From Peromyscus leucopus (taxonomy: Eukaryota; Chordata; Mammalia; Rodentia; Cricetidae), in the NCBI RefSeq assembly GCF_004664715.2, contig NC_051072.1, positions 33,258,642 through 33,322,641 of the forward strand: a stretch of 64,000 bases of DNA, read 5' to 3'. The notes under the pieces were generated by a model, which did not search any database, was not told the DNA's origin, and saw only the letters and a program-made list of their open reading frames with translations. Below, one piece after another: positions 1-11,550 of this stretch (within the stretch, counting starts at the first letter, position 1; the number at the start of each line of letters is the position of its first letter). Position numbers and translations under genes: made by a program.

Positions 1-228
1 TTTACTGGCTTTTGGGACTATACTCCTCATCCTGGGTTGCCTTTTTCAGCCTTAATCCATTCGGAGGTGCTTAGTCTTACTGCAACTTGATATGCCATGC
101 TTTGTAGATACTCATGGGAACAGAGGGAGGTAGTGGGGAAGGGACTCAGAGGAAAGAAGGGAGGGAAAACTGCAGCCAGGATGTGAAATAAATGAAAAAT
201 AAACTTATTTTAAAAGTTAAATTAAAAA
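1..228 (+). mobile_element. L1 3' UTR end fragment
   Basis: The segment has the typical end of a rodent L1 3' UTR: a purine-rich G/A stretch at about 120-170, then a short A/T-rich end with AATAAA-like motifs at 185-215 and A-runs. It is cut by the window start, so its upstream extent is unknown. Sense is plus because the purine tract precedes the A-rich end. It has no coding capacity. Confidence 0.7.
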
Positions 229-3200
229 AATACACTAATAAAATATGTAGGTTGACTAAGGAAACTAAAGGATGCACAAAATGGCAATGCAATTTGATAA
301 AAATGCAAATTATTATAAAAATCGTTTTGTGTCATTGAATAATAGCATCCTGTAGTACTCCCCAACAGTAAGATGTACACCATAGATGCATATTCTCAGG
401 CCCTTCTGACAAAATATTTTCTATTAAATGGAAAATTATATGTTAGTACTTAGAAGTAAAGTTATTCTAGGAGTAATAAAATAAACTTTTACAACATAAA
501 TATGTAAGAACCCCTAATACACTTCATCAGCAATGGGTTCCATGTCAGATGAAATGGGAAAAGCGGCTCATCTCACTCACTGTTCTAACTTCCAGGATCC
601 TCTTCTCAAATGTACCTTGATCGCCCTTAATTGACATGGCTGCATTTCCTGGAAGTAAACTTGGCCATGGAAATGTTAGTAGTAGGGGAAAACAAAATCT
701 TGTAGAGGATGCTGAAGAATTGCATTTCTCATCAAGAATGGTTAATCCAGTGCCAACAATCATGTTCTAGTGACTGCAAATATCACTCCAGAAGCCAATA
801 TGCCAACTGAGTTAAATATGTTAGAAAATAAGAAAGAAGACATAGACTGCCTCTCAGGGAGCTTTATAAATACTGGAGAGAAATTTTTACAGTTCATAGA
901 ATCTTAACATTAAGTTAAAATAAATATAAACCATGGATGGAAAGACATCTCTTTTAAATGCTATCAAAGTTAATTCCATTTCCACACATCTTTACCACAA
1001 AGAAAAACACCTTGCATTGTGTGCCTGGCACACGCTGTCAATGCATTTCTTTCTCTGCATCAATGTGCTAGGCAACATCAAAGGGCCATACAAGTTGAGA
1101 ATCAATATCTTAATGCCAGCAGCAGCTGCGAAACCGTGACCTAGATTGAGACTTCTGATGATCAGGTTACAGCCTCTCCATGCAATCCACTAAGAGTAGC
1201 AGCCAGCAGACCCAGAAACCACTTGGCAAAGCCTTTCTTTTAGTTCTTGCTATTGGATGTATTTCACTTTTATCTCACAATGGGAGTGTGATAGTTAAAG
1301 GAACAGAGGTTAAAAAAAAAACATAAAGCAATAGGAAAGGGTTTCTGAGTAGTTCATTAAATGTCACTGTTTGAAAACAACAGAGATTATTGAATTGTAC
1401 CACTGAGGGGCTGGAGCTATGCAAAAACTGAGGCAGAGAGGTGAGCTAGGGCAGCATCAGGCTTGCTTAGGCTGTGTGGTTGGATTCTGCCAGGTTGCCA
1501 GACATACACAATATCAAAATGATAGATGGAAAGGAAATAGAGATATTGTTACAAACTCAACTGTTATCTGATTCAGCTCCAGCCTGTGACAAATGGAATT
1601 TCACTGTTTAATGTGGTAAATTCCGTATACTAAGGGGCATTGTCATTTTTCACAATGATGCTTCATAGCTGATTTTAATTGCAAGATTAGAATTGATTAT
1701 TCCAAGATATGCTGTTTCGGCATTATAGAAATTGTAAGAAATTAAATGCATAAAAGGTTTAAATACTTCATCCATTGTGATAATGTAAGTGAAAAAGTTT
1801 GAATACCAACTTGCTAGTGGACCATATTTCACACAAAAGAAATATAAGTGTTCTCTAAGTAAAGAAAACATATGAATTTAATAACTGAGATTGCATCTTC
1901 AGAAAAGCTCATTGGATATATACTTGGAAGCATAAAATGACATTCTGGGAATTTATTAGAGGGAAATTTAATTTTTAAGTATTATCATGAAAGTGAAATG
2001 TTGAAACACAAAAACAGATGTATGATATTAATATCAATTGCATGATACTTTGTTTATGAGATGATAGAAAACAATTTCAATAAGACACAAACTTTTCAGC
2101 TACAATGCAATATATCTTAAAGCTCAGACAGTGGCTTCAACCATCCTTTACTATTCAGCTGTGCTTTCACAGCCCTGGGCATGTCTTGGATCCTACCCCA
2201 TTCCAATTATAAGGTCTTTTTAAATGCATAATTATTTCATAAAATTACATTTTAAATAGTATATTTAGAACTCTAACCATGATCACAGAAAGCAATTCTG
2301 TGTTTGCTTGCCAGGAAGTAAAAGCATATGTAATGATTAGGAAAAAGGACATTAGACTCAGTTATGGAGTTCAATTTAAAAATCATGAATCACTTTTGAA
2401 TCTTTAGTATTTGCTCCAACACTCCAATGCAGTAATATGAATATTTAAAGCTTTTCATTAATGAAATAGGGAAAACTAATAGTTATTATCACATTTTTCT
2501 CTGGTTATTTCTTTTCCAAAAACAATAACAAACAAAAACAAAATCCTTTTATTTTACACATGTATATGTCACTAGGAAGAGTTATTATAGAAACATGCAA
2601 TTTATTTAAACAAAAGCATTTTTAAAACTAAACTTTCTCTTATTATGCTTGAAATACTTTAATAATTAAATACTTATTGGCAAATGTATGTTGAATATTA
2701 GATTGTCAGCATCTGTGGGCAAAGACAAGACCCTGACAAACAAAATCAGATGATCTTACTTCACACAATACAGGAGTGAATCCTAGTTATTGTTTTATTA
2801 ATTTTGAAATACTGATTTTTAACATTATACTTTACAAAATGTCTACATTCTTTGCAAAGTAATGTAAAGTGAAACATAGTTAGCACAACTGAGTTACCAA
2901 TGCCCTAGTGTGTGCATGCACAGTTGTTTTATAAGTTTGGGTCCATAACCCTTGAAACTCTCACTTCTTTAAATTGTTTTATTGTGCATTGTTTTTCTTA
3001 ACAGTAGGAAGAGTAACTAATATTCAATTATTACTAGATGATTGATTTAATGAGAAAATATTGAGGAAATCAAGGCAGTAGAAGCGTGAAAGAACTGGTC
3101 ACATGACATCTGGGGTCAGGAAACACAGAGGGATGGATGTTGCTACTCAGGACCTCTTCTCCCTTTTGTTTATCTGGTATCCAATGCACGAAGTAGTGTG

Positions 3201-3656
3201 GCCCATATTTGGTGTGCTTTTTTCACCTCAATTAATCTGATCAAGAAAATTCCTTATGTATCTGCCCAAAGACTAACCAAATCTAAATAATCCCTCAGAA
3301 GCATGATCAGGGGGTCTTTCTCTAAGCAACTCTAGGTACTTTCAAGTTGACATTATGTACCAGCAAAGGCTGACACTGATATTTACTTTATAATTGGACA
3401 ATTTCAAATTGCTATAGATGTTTTCTTTATCAACCTGTGAATCATCACTTAGTTCCTCCAAATATGAATCCTTCTTCTCTCTTCTACTAAACTTTTGAAC
3501 CATTTCATATCTTTTGAAGTATGTGTTTTCTCCATCAGCATTAATGTCTACACATTCTTGAACTTGTTTCTAGACACTTAGATCTTCTGCTCACCCTCTA
3601 GACATCCATAGTTACTTTTTAGTCTCTCTTGATTGTAAGATGAATTGCTAAATTGT
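229..3656. other. AT-rich unique or unrecognised DNA
   Basis: I see no gene, SINE with intact boundaries or long open frame here. Small open frames at 545-763, 933-1139 and 1650-1871 lack codon-bias or family signals. The part around 1015-1140 is less repetitive and slightly richer in CpG than its surroundings, but nothing can be named. Very old repeats too diverged to see by eye are likely. Confidence 0.5.
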
Positions 3657-3788
3657 CTTATTAATAAAAAACCTGGAGCCAGATATTGGAGTAAAAACTG
3701 AGAGATCGGGGAAGCAGAAGGAAACCAGCCGCGTTTTTACCACTGGAAATCCTCAGCCAAAGAGAGACATACTTCCTGTATACCCAAG
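3657..3788 (-). repeat. Composite interspersed repeat, end fragment (copy A)
   Basis: It begins with the same head (cttattaataaaaa, then cctggagccag) as the copy at 29595-30015, and matches in reverse complement the end of the copy at 49978-50430. It stops where an LTR begins at 3789. I did not find the remainder of the repeat on the far side of the LTR, so this is a fragment or a rearranged insertion site. Confidence 0.6.
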
Positions 3789-4137
3789 TGTTGCTGGAGA
3801 GCTTCTCTCCAGGTCCCACGAAGCCCTGCAGTCCCACAACCCACATATAAAATAATCACTCAGATGCTTATATTACTTATAAACTGTATGGCCATGGCAG
3901 GCTTCTTGCTAACTGTTCTTATATCTTAAATTAACCCATTTCTATAAATCTATACCTTGCCACGTCGCTCATGGCTTACCAGCATCTTTACATGCAGCTT
4001 GTCCTGGAGGTGGCTGGCAGTGTCTCCCCCTCCTTCTTCCTGTTCCCCCAATTCTCCTCTCTCCTTATCCCACCTATACTTCCTGCCTTGTCACTGGCCA
4101 ATCAGAGTTTTATTTATATAGAGCGTTATCCACAGCA
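3789..4137 (-). mobile_element. mys/MysTR-like LTR, probably a 3' LTR
   Basis: In reverse complement the segment runs from TGCTGTGG to CAGCAACA, so it has TG...CA ends. Its middle (about 3866-3960) is close to the solo LTRs at 55086-55472 and 58486-58875, sharing gaacagttagcaagaagcc and the stretch up to ggcaaggtatagattta. Directly upstream on its own strand lies a polypurine tract (rc of 4138-4165, ending aaaaggggaaa), the priming site expected next to a 3' LTR. This argues for a 3' LTR rather than a solo LTR. No coding frame is present. Confidence 0.7.
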
Positions 4138-4800
4138 TTTCCCCTTTTCTTCTTTTTTTTTTTTTAAAGGAAGGTTTTAATTTTAACATAGTAAAATTAC
4201 ATATAACAAAACAATTATCGAGCAAGAATTACAGTTACAATATTAAAGAAGATATCCTATTATCTTATATTTGTGAGTTTAAAGTTTTATATTTAACTTA
4301 TCTTTTATCATAACTAAGGAAATCACAACTATCTAGTCTTCAACCACATCAAAGACCTCAGAAGGATATAATATTATCTGAGAAATGGGAGAAGGATGTA
4401 AGCAACTTTTGGGAGTCTTGCAGGGTAGACAGAGACAGCTGACAGCCTGGAGGGTCACCTAATGTTCCTTTGTAAAGTTGGGGCATCTGTCTTTAGCTCA
4501 CAGGGCTAGAGTCTCTCTGTCATTTTTTTTTTTTTTTTTTTTTTAGTGTCCTGCAGAATGTCTGGCAGTTTTCTCTGTGAAGCAGGAACCTGAAGGACCA
4601 TCTTGTCAAGCAAAGTTCAGTGGTAATCCTTCCATGGGTCTTGCGTGTCCAGTCGGTCAAGCAGTCCAGGCAAGAATAGTTTCTTGCCCAAGTTCCTATC
4701 TTTGCCAAGGTGAAGTTAAACTCCATATGGAGTGTCTTCGATGCCCATCCTCCTCTTCAAAGTAGACAGAATATGGTCTTTCAATTATACAGAAATATAT
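4138..4800 (-). mobile_element. ERV internal remnant with polypurine tract
   Basis: The segment follows the LTR without a gap and starts (own-strand end) with the polypurine tract. The rest is AT-rich and contains a T-run at 4523-4544. It carries no gag, pol or env frame that I can recognise, so the element is a non-autonomous or decayed provirus piece. The right boundary is approximate, set by the start of the L1 3' end near 4829. Confidence 0.5.
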
Positions 4801-4828
4801 TTCAAAAAATAGTTTATTGACTTTCATG

Positions 4829-6970
4829 TTTTTTTTTTAATTTAACTTTTTTGTTGGTCTTTGTGAATTTCACATCATGCATCTTGATCCTACTTGTCTC
4901 CTGTCCCTTTTCATCTGCCCTCTGTCCTTGCAACCTCCCCCTCAAGATAAAACAAAATAAAATTTAAAAGAGAAGAAAAGAAATATTTCATCATGGAAGC
5001 TGTAATGTGATACAGTGTATCATTTCTTGCAAGTGTTCATTGCAATGAGTCATTGGTCTGGTTCAAGGCCTTTGGTTTTTGCTATACAGCAGATATTGGG
5101 CTCTCATTGAGCCTCCTCTCATATATCTTGTTGTTGCCCTGTGTCATGGAGATTCTGCAACTTTAGGCCTGCATAGCTGGCTCCTTCACGTGCTCTAGCA
5201 GATCATAAAAGGGGTGATGGAATGGACCAACTCATAACCCTGGTTCTGGGTCTGCATGGTTGCTTGGTTGGTCTGCCTGCCTGTCTCTGGTATCCTCAAC
5301 ACCAGGGGGAGCTATCCAGCACCATCCTGGCTAGCTTACCCATGTAGTAAGCAACAATGGGCAATGCTGGTTCTCCTGTTTTCATGTTCTCAGGGCCAGC
5401 TCGCCCATACCTATGCCACCAAGACCAGATTTACTGTGTTGTCCAGGTGAGGTACAGGGCCTGTTCACCCAAGTGCTACAGCTGGTTAAATGTCAGGCCT
5501 ATTCACTGGATCTTATAACCTCAGGGCCAGCTCTCCCATCTGCTACAGGTGCTGAGGGGTAGAGATTGGAGAGGGCATCTCCTCTCTCTCTCTCAACAAT
5601 ATGTGGCAGATGAGAGGTGGGGTCAGATCTCTCAGGCTCCGGCTATTGGGCCTGGCTCACTAGCGCCCAATTATCAGAGTTAGCTCTACTGTGTTGCCCA
5701 GTCGAGGTGCAGGCCCTGCTCTCTAGCATGCTGCATCCAGTGAGGGGCAAAGTCAGCTCTCTCATCTGCCCTCAGGTGGCAAGGCGGGATGAGGGAGGGC
5801 ATCTTTTTCTCACCATCACCATCTGACCTGGCACCACCAGGTGGTCAGGGTCAGCTCTCTCACTCCCATGACCTCAAGGCAGGCTCACCCCAAACCCCAC
5901 CTAGTGGGTCAGCACTACTGTTATGCCCAGGCAAGGTTTAGGGCCCACACTCCAGAAGACTGCAGCCAGTGAGGGGCAAGTCTAGCCCTTCCACACTCAC
6001 GACTGGGGAGTCCACTCCTCCAACTGCAAGGGGGAAGGGGCAGGGGGCAGAGGGAGAATCTCTCCCCTGCTCATACCCCCACATGACATATGAGTAATTG
6101 GGTTAGCCCTTCCACACTCACACCCTCTGGGCTGGCTCACCCATGCCATTGCCAACAGGGTCAACTCCACTAAGTTACCCAGGTGAGATGCAGAGTCTGC
6201 TCTCCAAAGGCTGCAGCCAGTTTCTCATGACCTCCATGCCAGCTCGTCCACCTACCTACCATAGGCTGGGAGTGGGGAGTACATCTCCTCCTTGTACACA
6301 TCACTGTAGAGGAGATGAGGGGTGGGGCCAGATCTCCCAGCTCTCATTCTCAGGTCAGGCTCACCTATTTATTCCCCTGTCAACCCCATCTCCTCCACTA
6401 TGCTGTCTAGGCAAGAGGTGCTCTCCCTAGTGCTGAAGTGGGTGAGGGGCTAGGCCAGCTCTCCAGCCACAGGTGGTGAGGAGTGATGGGGGAGGGCATC
6501 TTTTCCTTGCCCATGACACCACATGACAGATGAGGGGAGCAGGACCAGCTCTCCCACTCTCCGACTCTGTGGCTGATGGGGGATAGGACCAGTTCTCCCT
6601 AGTGTTACAACCAGTCAGGGGTGGGTCTAACTCTGTGCAGCCCTACCTCTCAGCCTTTGGTGGTGACAGGGGCCATAGATTATCAACACTGACCATGGCT
6701 GTGGCAGGGTCATGGGTGCAGATATGGCACTTGGCAGCAGCTCAGGCTGGGATATCACCATGGCCCCAGGTGACAAGCAGGCCACCACCCTTAGCCCACT
6801 CTTCACTGCCTTTATCTCTTCAGATCTGCCTCTCTTTACAGGACATGAACCATTCTGTCTCTCTTTTTCATACCCCAAAACACTATATATTTGCTCATCA
6901 TAATAGAGTCCATCTGCTCAGCTCCTTGTGGATTTTCATCTCTCATTCAGTCTTACAGGCACTGGGCAGG
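4829..6970 (-). mobile_element. Lx-type L1, 3' UTR region
   Basis: Read on the minus strand, the 3' end at about 4829-4960 shows the Lx-style ending: a G-rich stretch, then gatgtgaaattcacaaag and an A-rich tail. The upstream portion (5230-6900) is a GC-richer degenerate tandem array and a segment with caggccaccacccttagccc that I associate with rodent L1 3' UTRs. No ORF2 homology is seen, so this is a 5'-truncated copy. Family naming rests on memory of rodent L1 consensus sequences. Confidence 0.6.
5230..6660. repeat. Degenerate tandem array, period about 200-260 bp
   Basis: A recurring block combines 'gttgcccaggtgaggtgcag', 'ctgcagccagtgaggggca', 'ggtcagctctcccact' and 'ggctcacccatgcc' in varied spelling. 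Occurrences begin near 5430, 5689, 5910, 6169, 6395 and 6590. Units differ by substitutions and indels. The frames at 5256-5450, 5617-5826, 6143-6430 and 6602-7039 are by-products of the GC-rich repeat, not genes. Confidence 0.65.
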
Positions 6971-7535
6971 TTCCTGTCTTATCTTATTTTCTTTCTCTAT
7001 TTGCCCTTCTATAAAAACAACTATTACTACAGTAATTAAGAAGTCAGAAAATTTTATTTGGTCAGGGAAATTCTCTTCTACTTGATGGCAGGAAAATGAG
7101 CTGTAGCCGGTAAGATCTCTGGAAGAACTTCCCCAAACACTAATATCGACTGATGTACACCAGACAGACAACGTCTCTGTAGATAGGACAATGAGAGAAA
7201 AGCAGAGTCTGGAGTTAAAGAGTTCAGTATGGAACACAGCTCCAAATTAATTATCGTGATCATGTAGGTTAGCATTATGTCACATAGCTGAGCACATGTC
7301 TAGCACATGACAGCTACACATACATCCCTTAATGAATCTTTAATGAAATGGAAGCTAATGTGTCTATTTAGTTAATATAAAATTTTCTGGAGCCTGGGAC
7401 ATGGTTTATTATGTAGGAGGGTTTGTTTATTATACATAAGGCTCTGAGTTTGAGTCCTCAGCAAGCACATAAAATGCTGGGCATGACATTATTTTACTTT
7501 GGGAGTCTTTTGGGCTACTCTGAAAAACCATTTCT

Positions 7536-7538
<3 letters not shown>
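6971..7538. other. Mostly unassigned, with a degraded SINE-like patch
   Basis: About 7383-7480 contains ggctctgagtttgagtcctcagc, which resembles the tRNA-derived head of an ID/B4-type SINE, heavily decayed. Nothing else is recognised. Confidence 0.3.

Positions 7539-7627
<89 letters not shown>
7539..7627 (+). repeat. (TG)n(AG)n microsatellite
   Basis: Pure TG dinucleotides to 7572 are followed directly by pure AG dinucleotides to 7627. It may be the tail of the decayed SINE to its left. Confidence 0.97.
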
Positions 7628-7630
<3 letters not shown>

Positions 7631-8128
7631 CTGTAGATAGCCCTTGGATACCTCTCAAAGGTTGAGAGCCCTTATTGCTAAAGACACAACACATCATTCA
7701 GGACACCAGACTTAGATAATTGGAGCTGGATATGCACTGAAAGTCTCTTTCCTTCCATCTAGCTTTTACTATTTCAGAAAATGCTATGTAAGCTGCTGGG
7801 GGGGGGCAAATATAGCGTCCTACCCAGCTGGAATATTTATGAACCCCACTGATTACCATCATGGAAAGAAATACACAAAGGTGCCTTAGGTGACACTCAC
7901 ATGTAAGGTCCACTCAGCAGGAGGGAAATCATGCTGAATGCTGGAAACCTAGACAGCTTCCTGGGGCCAGGGACATCCATGACCTTTGAAAAGAACCGAC
8001 TACTGCCAAACAGCCAGCCTCATTGAAACTAGGACCTTTTGGTTGAGAGATAATCTCAAGGAAATAATCTCTAGAGCAATAGAGGAAGATGCTCACTACT
8101 CACATGCCCGTGCACTGGATCACACATC

Positions 8129-8327
8129 CACAGACACACACCAGACACAGACACACAGACACAGACACACACCAGACACAGACACACACCAGACACAGAC
8201 ACACACCAGACACAGACACACACACACACACAGACACAGAACACACCAGACACAGATACACACCAGACACAGACACAGACACAGACACAGACACACACAC
8301 ACACACACACACACACACAGCACACAC
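8129..8327 (+). repeat. CA-rich minisatellite/microsatellite
   Basis: Alternating blocks of caccagacacagacaca and (CA)n. All overlapping open frames on both strands (for example 7986-8375 and 8071-8325) are translations of this repeat and are not genes. Confidence 0.97.
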
Positions 8328-8446
8328 TATATGTACAACACCCAACACACCCAAAATTGTTTCTTATCTTCTTAAAGTAGTTTAATATTCAGGGTCTATT
8401 TGTATATTGCATGTATGTGAGTATCAGCAATTGTGTAGACACACCA

Positions 8447-8491
<45 letters not shown>

Positions 8492-8602
8492 TATGTACAA
8501 CACCCAACACACCCAAAATTGTTTCTTATCTTCTTAAAGTAGTTTAATATTCAGGGTCTATTTGTATATTGCACGTATGTGAGTGTCAGCAGTTAAGTAG
8601 AC
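8328..8602 (+). repeat. 162-bp tandem duplication including a (CA)n tract
   Basis: The sequence from tatatgtacaacaccc at 8328 recurs at 8490 with nearly the same bases for about 110 nt (single changes such as gcatgtatg/gcacgtatg and gtatcagcaa/gtgtcagcag). The first unit carries a pure (CA)n run at about 8447-8489. The right unit stops matching near 8602. Confidence 0.9.
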
Positions 8603-10934
8603 TCAGCAGTTTAAAATGTCTTATGGATGTGGTTTGTCGTCATCGCTATAATAGAAATAACATTACCGACGAAGGGACAACTTGAGATATTTAAAGTGAC
8701 CTCTCGTCTACAGAATATATTTGGTTGTCTAGTTCAGTAACTATTCAATAATGCCACGGTGCCACATTTTCTCAATTAACTTAAGGAATTTTCACTCATA
8801 GGGGTGTTTATGGCTGGGCTAATTTAAAGCCTTTGACAAGTGCTTCTTAAGCTTGATCCTTCAGATGAGCTAGATACACAAGGAACAGCTCCTCCTGAAG
8901 TGTCTCCATTGCGCTGACTGGAGCATATGAAAATTCTAATTAGTGAAAGTTATGCAGTGGATAACTACTATGCATTCTAAATTATATTTATCCGTTACAA
9001 CTTTGTCATCAAATATTGGATATGGCCTATAGTTAGCGTCACTGTAAATTTGCATTTCAACTGGAGAAAAAGACAACTTCTTTTTGTCTTCGCTGATTAA
9101 CATTTTCAAGCTCTGTAATTTTCTTGCTGCTCACAGAAACAAAGCCAACCAAGCTCATACAGAAAGCCTATTCTCCAAGATATAAATATTTGCTATTCAG
9201 AAAATCTCAATGAGGGTTTAGTTATTTTAAACTAAAGAAAGAAAATTGCTAGTAATGATTGGTTTCAGCTAACGAAATGCTTTTATGCAAATATGTGAAC
9301 CCTAAATATGACCTGGAAACAAAAGACTGCTTAACAGTTACTATTAAGCAATACATTAGTAGATCAATTAAACAGAACTTCTTTCTAATGAGTATGTGGT
9401 GCAGGGGTTGCCATAGAAACCTGGAAAGGAAAAGCCATTGAATGCTAATGTATCATTCTAAGACTGTAAAATACTGAAGATCTGTTGCTGGTTAGCTTAC
9501 TGGAGTTGAAATAGGTCACTTTTGAGGAATGAACATATTTTATTATAAGGAATCCTGCAAAGATACTCTATTAGATTCTAGCTCCTAAGTCTTCTAGAAT
9601 GTACATATACCACCTGCCTAGGCTACCTTTCAAGTACAGATTTATTCTAAGAAAAGACCTATCATATTTAATTTAAATGTTCCTGGAGGAGAAATATACT
9701 AAAACATCAATGTCATAAACTGATTAGATATCTATTTCACTACATGTGAAATATGTACACTTCCAAAGTGAACCTGGATTTTGCTATATGCTGAAGATAT
9801 TGTGCAGGACAGGACACAAGCTCCATTGGTTTGATAAAGAAGTGGTGGAACATGGAACCTAGGACAATTTGGCCAATATCACAAAGAAAAGATTTGAAGA
9901 TAAATAGTTAGTTACTTTGAGAGAGTAACTATGCAATAAAAATGAGACCTTAAGAAACCCATTGATGAGCTATTGAATGCTTGTTGTCCCATCAATAAAT
10001 CAGAGGGCAGACACAGGAGCTGCCATAAGACCAGAAGTTCCTTCTGGTTTAATGCAGTATTGAAAGAGACTTGGGAGTGAATCTTCGTATGTACTGTCAC
10101 ATGATTAAATCTCACAAGAAATGTCAATCTATATACCATTCCTTGTATAATAGAATTGTTTGAATTCAGTTTTTTCAAATTAATATACCAAACAATTGGC
10201 TTTGTTGTGACATTTTCTAATGTAATCATTAAACTTACTCATCTTTCTCCCTCCTGTGCCCTCAGCAAAGTGAGTAACTTCATTTTGAAATGTTGTTTTG
10301 GTTAATTAATATTAAAAAGTATTACTAATAACATTAGAGCTAAGATAACATTGTATAATGATATGAAGTACCAATTTTACATTGGCAAAAAAAAAAGTGG
10401 ATAAAAATTTCCTCAGATGCCCATGATATTAAAAAGGGAAAAATTAAATAGGGAAATGCTAGAAAACATTTCCAAATATCATGTGACAAAACTGACTAAA
10501 AATGATCCTTTTTAAGTAGATGTAGAATGGATTACTATAGTCAGAGGTATACACAGCACTTGCACTTGTGTTAAGTGGGATTATAGCAGGATTCCCAATT
10601 CTGATTAATTGGTTTATGTACTATTTTTTTATGGCTGTACTATACTGATTGGGTAGCTATAGCCATTTGGTATATTTTGAAGACACTTTACTGTAATGTT
10701 CCTAGCTTACCTTTTTGTTCAAGATTACTAGAATCTTTCATGTTTCCATAAGACTGTGTTTTCTGTGCCACTAGAGTATGATAGAGATATTTTGATAAGG
10801 ATTACATTCAATATGAAGATTGCTTTAAGTAGCATGGGCATTTAAAAAATGAGTCTCACAATGCATGAAACTGTGACATTTTTCCTTTATATGTGTCACT
10901 GGTAACATTTCACTCATGTTTCATAATTTTCATT
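8603..10934. other. AT-rich unique DNA without recognised gene
   Basis: I see no splice-bounded coding frame, intact repeat or RNA gene. The frame at 9912-10229 (minus) has no family resemblance and ends in AT-rich sequence. Confidence 0.5.
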
Positions 10935-11107
10935 TAAAATTTTTTTGCTTTATTGTACATGTTTTGTGTGGGTTGATAAGGCATATGCTCATAATACATG
11001 TATGAAGTTCAGAGGAAAACTTGTACGAACTGGTTCTTTCCTTCCATCACATGAGTTCTAGAAACAGAACTTGTGTTGCCAGGCTTGGTGGCAAAATCCT
11101 TACTTGC
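10935..11107 (-). mobile_element. B3/B4-class SINE, old
   Basis: Plus-strand text such as gttcagaggaaaacttgtac, then ggttctttccttccatcaca and ccaggcttggtggcaaaatc, is the reverse complement of a tRNA-derived rodent SINE, degenerate. Orientation is minus. Exact ends are not clear. Confidence 0.6.
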
Positions 11108-11429
11108 ACATCCTTCTTCCTGGGGTCTCATAGATTCCCCTATAATGCTCTTCACACATCTGGTAAATTTGTTTCCAGGTATTTCTGCAGTTACTGCAAA
11201 TGAGACCACTTTCTTATTTCTTTCCAAGTGGTTCATTATTATAGAATAGAGAGGTCAGTTCAAACTGCATTAGATTGACATGAAAATCCAAAATCTATGA
11301 AGCTAATTTGAGTAAGGCAGTGCTCTATGACACTGATCTTAGTGGTTTTTTTTTCCAAAGTCGCAAAAGCACAGAAATCAAAAGGAAAAAAAAATCAGAT
11401 CGTTTCAGAATACAGTACTCTAAACAGCA

Positions 11430-11550
11430 AAGAAAACAGTAAATGAAGTGAGGAAAGAACTTATGGAATTATGGAACAAGAGAAATAACTGTCACATCTT
11501 CATCTAACATGGGAATAATATGCACAAATCAAAGCCAAAAAGAGTAACCT
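11430..11550 (+). mobile_element. Old L1 ORF2 remnant, left part
   Basis: Degenerate L1 ORF2 3'-part sequence runs to 11550 and continues after the younger L1 at 14291 (caaatcaaagcc ... ccagctagaatgactattatc). It corresponds to the region of the younger element at about 12841-12900. Frame is lost. Confidence 0.6.
11537..11550 (+). repeat. Target-site duplication, left copy
   Basis: AAAAAGAGTAACCT. The same word (AAGAGTAACCT preceded by the A-tail) recurs at 14291-14301, on the other side of the younger L1. Confidence 0.9.

Noticed and set aside
6143..7039. Frames of 95 and 145 codons on the plus strand
   Set aside because: They lie in the GC-rich L1 tandem array, where stops are rare; no domain or codon pattern.
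7986..8385. Overlapping long frames on both strands rich in His/Thr or Cys/Val
   Set aside because: They translate the CA-repeat and its complement; all six frames are open by composition.
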